From Parapristionchus giblindavisi (Eukaryota; Nematoda; Chromadorea; Rhabditida; Diplogasteridae): 64,000 nt of DNA. This document shows positions 20,611 through 31,600 of the stretch, piece after piece. The position numbers and the translations under genes were made by a program. The stretch is taken from assembly GCA_943737045.1 (NCBI GenBank), contig CALSFV010000328.1, positions 1-64,000 of the forward strand. Reading direction: 5' to 3'. Position 1 is the first letter of the stretch; each line of letters opens with the position of its first letter. The notes beneath the pieces were generated by a model. That model was given only the letters and a program-made list of their open reading frames with translations, searched no databases and was not told the DNA's origin.

Positions 20611-21270
20611 ACACGATTGAAATGAAGATATTTCACCAACATAAGTAGAATTTCGGGTTATCCCCTTCGCTGCCACTCTTTGAAGATTGCGTGTAGACTA
20701 GAGATCAACTTTTTTGAGCTAACGACCCTCTGAAAAGGTGTCCTACAATGGAGTGCAAGAGGCACCCCGCAGAGCGCACTTATCCATAGATAACAAGAGT
20801 GAAACACATCATTTGTGTGAACACTTTTGGAGGTTTATTTACTCACAAGCCGGAAATGTTTTCAACACATTATTAGGGTTTGCATATTCATTCTGGATCC
20901 GTACAAGAAACTTGAAGCTGACATATTTATAAGTCTCAAAACTTTGAAATCTCTTGGAATTGTATGTGTGAATATATTGACTTTGGTAAAATTTCCCTAT
21001 AACTCAAACTGTTAAGTCTGTTAGTGATAAATTGATCAATTCAATTCTTTATCCCATCAGCACATTAATGCAGAGAGGGCCAAAACAGGGGGAATCTTCT
21101 TATCCACAAGATTTATCCTTTCGCCTCTGAGAGAATTCATCTCCATTCAAGAAATAAGAAACTTGATTAGAATAGTCAAATAACGTACGAAAACTTTACG
21201 TTGCTTGTCCAATCGGCCTGCTTGACATTGATCATCTTTACCTTTTTACCTATGGCATCTCTGATTGCAG
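20611..21270. other. Intronic DNA, no feature seen
   Basis: Unique sequence in the intron before the exon at 21271. No coding or repeat structure that I can support. Confidence 0.5.
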
Positions 21271-21375
21271 GCGGCGATCCCTCCTCCAGTCCCTACCATC
21301 AGAGGACGGTGACGACGACGGAGAGGGTGCACATTGTGCAGATGCCCGTGCAGGTGTCCAGTATGACCAGAAACG
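21271..21375 (+). CDS. Exon 3 of the giant tandem-repeat protein gene
   Basis: The acceptor ctgattgcag ends at 21270 and the donor GTGAGT starts at 21376. The 105 bases are two leading bases, 34 codons and one trailing base (symmetric phase 1-1). It encodes a Ser/Thr/Arg-rich stretch with SSSPYHQRTVTTTERVHIV followed by QMPVQVSSMTRN. It is hydrophilic overall with one short beta-prone patch (VHIVQMPVQV). I recognise no domain. Its junctions with the exons on either side keep the frame and complete glycine codons. Confidence 0.8.
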
Positions 21376-21617
21376 GTGAGTCTCTTTTGTAGTTAACACG
21401 CTACAATTGTAGTGGTCCGAATCACGTGAAAAACAGAATCGTGTTGAAAACACGACAGGCTAAACACAATATTGTGATGTATATTATTTTTCGAAAATAG
21501 ATGTATTGAAATGCAAACAAGATTTACAAGATGAAGGCTAAAGTAAACAGTTATTATCAGGTCATATAGAAATTTTCTCGCGTATTCGCAAATATAAATC
21601 ATTGTTCAATTACGCAG

Positions 21618-21752
21618 GAGAAGAGGCGGCACTTCTTCTATCCACTCTGGCTGCGGGTTCATCCACCACGAACGCTGCACAATCTGTGTCCTCGACGACG
21701 ACCACTTTCACGAGTCAGCCAACACCAGTGATAGGCGGCCTCACTGCGGATG
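21618..21752 (+). CDS. Exon 4 of the giant tandem-repeat protein gene
   Basis: The acceptor tacgcag ends at 21617 and the donor GTAAGC starts at 21753. The 135 bases are two leading bases, 44 codons and one trailing base (symmetric phase 1-1, skippable in frame). It encodes an Ala/Leu stretch (EEAALLLSTLAAGS) followed by a Ser/Thr-rich segment (SSTTTTFTSQPTP) and VIGGLTAD. There is no signal peptide or membrane segment of useful length. The Thr/Ser-rich composition continues into the next exon, which suggests one long disordered linker that could be phosphorylated or glycosylated. Confidence 0.85.
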
Positions 21753-22094
21753 GTAAGCGCAAGAAATTTTCATGAATCAATTTTTAAAATTTTTTTTATT
21801 TCAAACAACTTTAGCTGGGTTTGGTTCCTGGGTTGGTTCATAAATCAATTTTTGTTGTTGAAAATAATGAATACTTTACAAGATCAAGCACAGACAAATA
21901 TTGACAATAGAGAAAATTAGGTGGAAAAATATAAATAGAAAAATATCGGCCATAGGTTCTAGACAATGATCCTCTAGACGTGTGTCCTAACATAAAAAAT
22001 GCCTAACATAAGAAAGATGTTCTACATAAGAAAAATATGTGTTATTATTTTCGTTGCTCTAATAGGATTGGAAGTGAAACAGCCACATTTTCAG

Positions 22095-22189
22095 GCATTC
22101 CCCTGTACAACGGAATATTCGTCGCGCCGGACTCGCGACAAACCACTACAGTAATCACAACGACAACAACCACATATCAAGTCGTGGAG
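22095..22189 (+). CDS. Exon 5 of the giant tandem-repeat protein gene
   Basis: The acceptor cacattttcag ends at 22094 and the donor GTGAGA starts at 22190. The 95 bases are two leading bases and 31 codons, so entry is phase 1 and exit phase 0. That exit phase matches the giant exon at 22639. It encodes IPLYNGIFVAPDSRQ and then TTTVITTTTTTYQVVE, a threonine run that leads directly into the acidic start of the giant exon. No domain is recognised. Confidence 0.9.
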
Positions 22190-22419
22190 GTGAGAGACGT
22201 ATTTTGATTTTGAAATCAGCACACCTAGATAGTTTTAAAATTCCCGATGTATGCATTCCCCCCTATGCCAAGGAGAGCCACTTATTAAATTTATGTATCA
22301 TGCATCCAAAAATGTGAAAAAATTTGAAACGCCAATAAAATATATGTCTATTTGCAAAGAAAGTTCACAATCTCAACATCAGGAGATATTCCACACAAGT
22401 TCAAAAACTAATAATAGAG

Positions 22420-22534
22420 TTAAGGGCACACCCCGAGCCAATTTGAAGCTCTCCTCTCTGGCAGCGCTCTCTCGCTCTCTTTGTCTACGAGAGAGTGTTG
22501 CCAGGTAGTATGATTAGCTCGGGTCTACCTTTAA
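22420..22534. mobile_element. Family 1 MITE in the last intron before the giant exon
   Basis: TTAA at 22420-22423 and 22531-22534. The left arm aagggcacaccccgagccaa then tttgaagctctcc is answered on the right by tgattagctcgggtctacct. The core gcgctctctcgctctctttg, then tctacgagagagtgttgcca, is typical. It ends about 100 bases before the acceptor at 22638. Confidence 0.9.
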
Positions 22535-22638
22535 TTATTGTTTCAAATGTTGCCACATCTTTGGGTGCATTATACAGTAGCTTAAATTAAATTAAATTAA
22601 AATAAATAATTAAACAATAATAATTCCCCAAATTGCAG

Positions 22639-25600
22639 GTGACGGACAGCAGTAGCTGCTCGTCCTCCGACGAGTTCGAGCTGCTCGAGCGTCCTCAGGA
22701 AGAGCTCTCGCAGGAGGTGCTCACGCAGGAGGAGCTCGCGACCGACGAGCACACCCTCACACTGGACATTCCCATTCGGACGGCGATACCATGCGACGAA
22801 GCGCCCACTCCCACGCCCTCCTCGCCCCTGTACGTCGTAACGAGTCGGCGGGAGTCCTCGCCGGTCCAATCGCCAACGCCACCTACCGCGTCGCTCAACG
22901 TCGATCTCGAGATCGTGCCGATGCCACAGTCATCTTCGTCGTCGCCCGAGCTTCTCGACTACCCGGACGAGCGTGATCTGCAGCCGGCGCAGCTGCAGCA
23001 GCAGACCGCGTCGTCGGTCATGAGCGCGTCCACGTCGACGACGCCCCCGGAGCATCGGTCGCTGTACGCGGACGACTTCGAGACGACATATCCGACCATG
23101 CGCACGTCGGATATCGACGATTTCCCCATAGACGAGTATGTCTCGGTGTACCATCCGGGTACCAGCGATGCCGGAAGCTCGTCTCAAGAGGAAGCGCCAC
23201 CCCCAACCGGGCAGAGCCACGATTTCGATATCGTAGCTCACGAGGAAGATCCTGAGAAGAAGAAGCTCGACCTCAAGGATAAGGCCAAGAAGCTCGGAGA
23301 CAAAATCGGAGGTCTATTCAAGACCAAGGACGAGCACGATGACTATCCCACTACTGAAGCATACTCTGGACCGCTGGAGGATACGACGAAGTCCGATGAG
23401 CTTGATGGTCAACCCCTCACTTCATTCGTTTCTCCTTACCATCATGGTCGCTCTGATCAACCTGAAACGTCGAAGAAGATTGAGACTGAAGCTGTACCAA
23501 TTCCTGTTGAACGTGTCACTGACTACCCAACCAGTGCACCTTTCGAAGGAGATCTCGAGAATGTCGAACGAACTTCAGATATGCCATCAGAACCGATTCA
23601 ATCCCATGTTTCTGTCTACCATCCTGGACAGAGCACCGATGTCGATGTCGTAGCTCACGAGGAAGATCCTGAGAAGAAGAAGCTCGACCTCAAGGAAAAG
23701 GCAAAGAAGCTCGGAGACAAAATCGGAGGTCTATTCAAGACCAAGGACGAGCACGATGACTATCCCACTACTGAAGCATACTCTGGACCGCTGGAGGATA
23801 CGAAGAAGTCCGATGAGCTTGATGGTCAACCCCTCACTTCATTCGTTTCTCCTTACCATCATGGTCGCTCTGATCAACCTGAAACGTCGAAGAAGATTGA
23901 GACTGAAGCTGTACCAATTCCTGTTGAACGTGTCACTGACTACCCAACCAGTGCACCTTTCGAAGGAGATCTCGAGAATGTCGAACGAACTTCAGATATG
24001 CCATCAGAACCGATTCAATCCCATGTTTCTGTCTACCATCCTGGACAGAGCACCGATGTCGATGTCGTAGCTCACGAGGAAGATCCTGAGAAGAAGAAGC
24101 TCGACCTCAAGGAAAAGGCAAAGAAGCTCGGAGACAAAATCGGAGGTCTATTCAAGACCAAGGACGAGCACGATGACTATCCCACTACTGAAGCATACTC
24201 TGGACCGCTGGAGGATACGAAGAAGTCCGATGAGCTTGATGGTCAACCCCTCACTTCATTCGTTTCTCCTTACCATCATGGTCGCTCTGATCAACCTGAA
24301 ACGTCGAAGAAGATTGAGACTGAAGCTGTACCAATTCCTGTTGAACGTGTCACTGACTACCCAACCAGTGCACCTTTCGAAGGAGATCTCGAGAATGTCG
24401 AACGAACTTCAGATATGCCATCAGAACCGATTCAATCCCATGTTTCTGTCTACCATCCTGGACAGAGCACCGATGTCGATGTCGTAGCTCACGAGGAAGA
24501 TCCTGAGAAGAAGAAGCTCGACCTCAAGGAAAAGGCAAAGAAGCTCGGAGACAAAATCGGAGGTCTATTCAAGACCAAGGACGAGCACGATGACTATCCC
24601 ACTACTGAAGCATACTCTGGACCGCTGGAGGATACGAAGAAGTCCGATGAGCTTGATGGTCAACCCCTCACTTCATTCGTTTCTCCTTACCATCATGGTC
24701 GCTCTGATCAACCTGAAACGTCGAAGAAGATTGAGACTGAAGCTGTACCAATTCCTGTTGAACGTGTCACTGACTACCCAACCAGTGCACCTTTCGAAGG
24801 AGATCTCGAGAATGTCGAACGAACTTCAGATATGCCATCAGAACCGATTCAATCCCATGTTTCTGTCTACCATCCTGGACAGAGCACCGATGTCGATGTC
24901 GTAGCTCACGAGGAAGATCCTGAGAAGAAGAAGCTCGACCTCAAGGAAAAGGCAAAGAAGCTCGGAGACAAAATCGGAGGTCTATTCAAGACCAAGGACG
25001 AGCACGATGACTATCCCACTACTGAAGCATACTCTGGACCGCTGGAGGATACGAAGAAGTCCGATGAGCTTGATGGTCAACCCCTCACTTCATTCGTTTC
25101 TCCTTACCATCATGGTCGCTCTGATCAACCTGAAACGTCGAAGAAGATTGAGACTGAAGCTGTACCAATTCCTGTTGAACGTGTCACTGACTACCCAACC
25201 AGTGCACCTTTCGAAGGAGATCTCGAGAATGTCGAACGAACTTCAGATATGCCATCAGAACCGATTCAATCCCATGTTTCTGTCTACCATCCTGGACAGA
25301 GCACCGATGTCGATGTCGTAGCTCACGAGGAAGATCCTGAGAAGAAGAAGCTCGACCTCAAGGAAAAGGCAAAGAAGCTCGGAGACAAAATCGGAGGTCT
25401 ATTCAAGACCAAGGACGAGCACGATGACTATCCCACTACTGAAGCATACTCTGGACCGCTGGAGGATACGAAGAAGTCCGATGAGCTTGATGGTCAACCC
25501 CTCACTTCATTCGTTTCTCCTTACCATCATGGTCGCTCTGATCAACCTGAAACGTCGAAGAAGATTGAGACTGAAGCTGTACCAATTCCTGTTGAACGTG

Positions 25601-28600
25601 TCACTGACTACCCAACCAGTGCACCTTTCGAAGGAGATCTCGAGAATGTCGAACGAACTTCAGATATGCCATCAGAACCGATTCAATCCCATGTTTCTGT
25701 CTACCATCCTGGACAGAGCACCGATGTCGATGTCGTAGCTCACGAGGAAGATCCTGAGAAGAAGAAGCTCGACCTCAAGGAAAAGGCAAAGAAGCTCGGA
25801 GACAAAATCGGAGGTCTATTCAAGACCAAGGACGAGCACGATGACTATCCCACTACTGAAGCATACTCTGGACCGCTGGAGGATACGAAGAAGTCCGATG
25901 AGCTTGATGGTCAACCCCTCACTTCATTCGTTTCTCCTTACCATCATGGTCGCTCTGATCAACCTGAAACGTCGAAGAAGATTGAGACTGAAGCTGTACC
26001 AATTCCTGTTGAACGTGTCACTGACTACCCAACCAGTGCACCTTTCGAAGGAGATCTCGAGAATGTCGAACGAACTTCAGATATGCCATCAGAACCGATT
26101 CAATCCCATGTTTCTGTCTACCATCCTGGACAGAGCACCGATGTCGATGTCGTAGCTCACGAGGAAGATCCTGAGAAGAAGAAGCTCGACCTCAAGGAAA
26201 AGGCAAAGAAGCTCGGAGACAAAATCGGAGGTCTATTCAAGACCAAGGACGAGCACGATGACTATCCCACTACTGAAGCATACTCTGGACCGCTGGAGGA
26301 TACGAAGAAGTCCGATGAGCTTGATGGTCAACCCCTCACTTCATTCGTTTCTCCTTACCATCATGGTCGCTCTGATCAACCTGAAACGTCGAAGAAGATT
26401 GAGACTGAAGCTGTACCAATTCCTGTTGAACGTGTCACTGACTACCCAACCAGTGCACCTTTCGAAGGAGATCTCGAGAATGTCGAACGAACTTCAGATA
26501 TGCCATCAGAACCGATTGAATTCCATGCTACTGTATACCATCCTGGACAGAGCACCGATGTCGTAGCTCACGAGGAAGATCCTGAGAAGAAGAAGCTCGA
26601 CCTCAAGGATAAGGCAAAGAAGCTCGGAGACAAAATCGGAGGTCTATTCAAGACCAAGGACGAGCACGATGACTATCCCACTACTGAAGCATACTCTGGA
26701 CCGCTGGAGGATACGAATAAGTCCGATGAGCTTGATGGTCAACCCCTCATTTCATTCGTTTCTCCTTACCATCATGGTCGCTCTGATCAACCTGAAACGT
26801 CGAAGAAGATTGAGACTGAAGCTGTACCAATTCCCGTTGAACGTGTCACTGACTACCCACCCAGTGCACCTTTCGAAGGAGATCTCGAGAATGTCGAACG
26901 AACTTCAGATATGCCATCAGAACCGATTGAATTCCATGCTACTGTATACCATCCTGGACAGAGCACCGATGTCGTAGCTCACGAGGAAGATCCTGAGAAG
27001 AAGAAGCTCGACCTCAAGGATAAGGCAAAGAAGCTCGGAGACAAAATCGGAGGTCTATTCAAGACCAAGGACGAGCACGATGACTATCCCACTACTGAAG
27101 CATACTCTGGACCGCTGGAGGATACGAAGAAGTCCGATGAGCTTGATGGTCAACCCCTCACTTCATTCGTTTCTCCTTACCATCATGGTCGCTCTGATCA
27201 ACCTGAAACGTCGAAGAAGATTGAGACTGAAGCTGTACCAATTCCTGTTGAACGTGTCACTGACTACCCAACCAGTGCACCTTTCGAAGGAGATCTCGAG
27301 AATGTCGAACGAACTTCAGATATGCCATTAGAACCGATTCAATCCCATGTTTCTGTCTACCATCCTGGACAGAGCACCGATGTCGATGTCGTAGCTCACG
27401 AGGAAGATCCTGAGAAGAAGAAGCTCGACCTCAAGGATAAGGCAAAGAAGCTCGGAGACAAAATCGGAGGTCTATTCAAGACCAAGGACGAGCACGATGA
27501 CTATCCCACTACTGAAGCATACTCTGGACCGCTGGAGGATACGAAGAAGTCCGATGAGCTTGATGGTCAACCCCTCACTTCATTCGTTTCTCCTTACTAT
27601 CATGGTCGCTCTGATCAACCTGAAACGTCGAAGAAGATTGAGACTGAAGCTGTACCAATTCCTGTTGAACGTGTCACTGACTACCCAACCAGTGCACCTT
27701 TCGAAGGAGATCTCGAGAATGTCGAACGAACTTCAGATATGCCATCAGAACCGATTCAATCCCATGTTTCTGTCTACCATCCTGGACAGAGCACCGATGT
27801 CGATGTCGTAGCTCACGAGGAAGATCCTGAGAAGAAGAAGCTCGACCTCAAGGAAAAGGCAAAGAAGCTCGGAGACAAAATCGGAGGTCTATTCAAGACC
27901 AAGGACGAGCACGATGACTATCCCACTACTGAAGCATACTCTGGACCGCTGGAGGATACGAAGAAGTCCGATGAGCTTGATGGTCAACCCCTCACTTCAT
28001 TCGTTTCTCCTTACCATCATGGTCGCTCTGATCAACCTGAAACGTCGAAGAAGATTGAGACTGAAGCTGTACCAATTCCTGTTGAACGTGTCACTGACTA
28101 CCCAACCAGTGCACCTTTCGAAGGAGATCTCGAGAATGTCGAACGAACTTCAGATATGCCATCAGAACCGATTCAATCCCATGTTTCTGTCTACCATCCT
28201 GGACAGAGCACCGATGTCGATGTCGTAGCTCACGAGGAAGATCCTGAGAAGAAGAAGCTCGACCTCAAGGATAAGGCAAAGAAGCTCGGAGACAAAATCG
28301 GAGGTCTATTCAAGACCAAGGACGAGCACGATGACTATCCCACTACTGAAGCATACTCTGGACCGCTGGAGGATACGAAGAAGTCCGATGAGCTTGATGG
28401 TCAACCCCTCACTTCATTCGTTTCTCCTTACCATCATGGTCGCTCTGATCAACCTGAAACGTCGAAGAAGATTGAGACTGAAGCTGTACCAATTCCTGTT
28501 GAACGTGTCACTGAATACCCAACCAGTGCACCTTTCGAAGGAGATCTCGAGAATGTCGAACGAACTTCAGATATGCCATCAGAACCGATTCAATCCCATG

Positions 28601-31600
28601 TTTCTGTCAACCATCCTGGACAGAGCACCGATGTCGATGTCGTAGCTCACGAGGAAGATCCTGAGAAGAAGAAGCTCGACCTCAAGGATAAGGCAAAGAA
28701 GCTCGGAGACAAAATCGGAGGTCTATTCAAGACCAAGGACGAGCACGATGACTATCCCACTACTGAAGCATACTCTGGACCGCTGGAGGATACGAAGAAG
28801 TCCGATGAGCTTGATGGTCAACCCCTCACTTCATTCGTTTCTCCTTACCATCATAGTCGCTCTGATCAACCTGAAACGTCGAAGAAGATTGAGACTGAAG
28901 CTGTACCAATTCCTGTTGAACGTGTCACTGACTACCCAACCAGTGCACCTTTCGAAGGAGATCTCGAGAATGTCGAACGAACTTCAGATATGCCATCAGA
29001 ACCGATTGAATTCCATGCTACTGTATACCATCCTGGACAGAGCACCGATGTCGTAGCTCACGAGGAAGATCCTGAGAAGAAGAAGCTCGACCTCAAGGAA
29101 AAGGCAAAGAAGCTCGGAGACAAAATCGGAGGTCTATTCAAGACCAAGGACGAGCACGATGACTATCCCACTACTGAAGCATACTCTGGACCGCTGGAGG
29201 ATACGAAGAAGTTCGATGAGCTTGATGGTCAACCCCTCACTTCATTCGTTTCTCCTTACCATCATGGTCGCTCTGATCAACCTGAAACGTCGAAGAAGAT
29301 TGAGACTGAAGCTGTACCAATTCCTGTTGAACGTGTCACTGAATACCCAACCAGTGCACCTTTCGAAGGAGATCTCGAGAATGTCGAACGAACTTCAGAT
29401 ATGCCATCAGAACCGATTCAATCCCATGTTTCTGTCTACCATCCTGGACAGAGCACCGATGTCGATGTCGTAGCTCACGAGGAAGATCCTGAGAAGAAGA
29501 AGCTCGACCTCAAGGATAAGGCAAAGAAGCTCGGAGACAAAATCGGAGGTCTATTCAAGACCAAGGACGAGCACGATGACTATCCCACTACTGAAGCATA
29601 CTCTGGACCGCTGGAGGATACGAAGAAGTCCGATGAGCTTGATGGTCAACCCCTCACTTCATTCGTTTCTCCTTACCATCATGGTCGCTCTGATCAACCT
29701 GAAACGTCGAAGAAGATTGAGACTGAAGCTGTACCAATTCCTGTTGAACGTGTCACTGACTACCCAACCAGTGCACCTTTCGAAGGAGATCTCGAGAATG
29801 TCGAACGAACTTCAGATATGCCATCAGAACCGATTGAATTCCATGCTACTGTATACCATCCTGGACAGAGCACCGATGTCGTAGCTCACGAGGAAGATCC
29901 TGAGAAGAAGAAGCTCGACCTCAAGGAAAAGGCAAAGAAGCTCGGAGACAAAATCGGAGGTCTATTCAAGACCAAGGACGAGCACGATGACTATCCCACT
30001 ACTGAAGCATACTCTGGACCGCTGGAGGATACGAAGAAGTCCGATGAGCTTGATGGTCAACCCCTCACTTCATTCGTTTCTCCTTACCATCATGGTCGCT
30101 CTGATCAACCTGAAACGTCGAAGAAGATTGAGACTGAAGCTGTACCAATTCCTGTTGAACGTGTCACTGAATACCCAACCAGTGCACCTTTCGAAGGAGA
30201 TCTCGAGAATGTCGAACGAACTTCAGATATGCCATCAGAACCGATTCAATCCCATGTTTCTGTCTACCATCCTGGACAGAGCACCGATGTCGATGTCGTA
30301 GCTCACGAGGAAGATCCTGAGAAGAAGAAGCTCGACCTCAAGGATAAGGCAAAGAAGCTCGGAGACAAAATCGGAGGTCTATTCAAGACCAAGGACGAGC
30401 ACGATGACTATCCCACTACTGAAGCATACTCTGGACCGCTGGAGGATACGAAGAAGTCCGATGAGCTTGATGGTCAACCCCTCACTTCATTCGTTTCTCC
30501 TTACCATCATGGTCGCTCTGATCAACCTGAAACGTCGAAGAAGATTGAGACTGAAGCTGTACCAATTCCTGTTGAACGTGTCACTGACTACCCAACCAGT
30601 GCACCTTTCGAAGGAGATCTCGAGAATGTCGAACGAACTTCAGATATGCCATCAGAACCGATTGAATTCCATGCTACTGTATACCATCCTGGACAGAGCA
30701 CCGATGTCGTAGCTCACGAGGAAGATCCTGAGAAGAAGAAGCTCGACCTCAAGGAAAAGGCAAAGAAGCTCGGAGACAAAATCGGAGGTCTATTCAAGAC
30801 CAAGGACGAGCACGATGACTATCCCACTACTGAAGCATACTCTGGACCGCTGGAGGATACGAAGAAGTCCGATGAGCTTGATGGTCAACCCCTCACTTCA
30901 TTCGTTTCTCCTTACCATCATGGTCGCTCTGATCAACCTGAAACGTCGAAGAAGATTGAGACTGAAGCTGTACCAATTCCTGTTGAACGTGTCACTGACT
31001 ACCCAACCAGTGCACCTTTCGAAGGAGATCTCGAGAATGTCGAACGAACTTCAGATATGCCATCAGAACCGATTGAATTCCATGCTACTGTATACCATCC
31101 TGGACAGAGCACCGATGTCGTAGCTCACGAGGAAGATCCTGAGAAGAAGAAGCTCGACCTCAAGGATAAGGCAAAGAAGCTCGGAGACAAAATCGGAGGT
31201 CTATTCAAGACCAAGGACGAGCACGATGACTATCCCACTACTGAAGCATACTCTGGACCGCTGGAGGATACGAATAAGTCCGATGAGCTTGATGGTCAAC
31301 CCCTCACTTCATTCGTTTCTCCTTACCATCATGGTCGCTCTGATCAACCTGAAACGTCGAAGAAGATTGAGACTGAAGCTGTACCAATTCCTGTTGAACG
31401 TGTCACTGACTACCCAACCAGTGCACCTTTCGAAGGAGATCTCGAGAATGTCGAACGAACTTCAGATATGCCATCAGAACCGATTGAATTCCATGCTACT
31501 GTATACCATCCTGGACAGAGCACCGATGTCGTAGCTCACGAGGAAGATCCTGAGAAGAAGAAGCTCGACCTCAAGGAAAAGGCAAAGAAGCTCGGAGACA

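Noticed and set aside
22633..22638. TTG as a translation start for the giant frame
   Set aside because: It lies in the intron, inside the acceptor aattgcag. The upstream exon at 22095-22189 joins in frame at 22639, so the coding sequence does not start here.
22597..23241. Overlapping antisense open frames opposite the start of the giant exon
   Set aside because: They mirror GC-rich coding sequence, have no splice signals or motifs, and conflict with the well-supported + strand exon.
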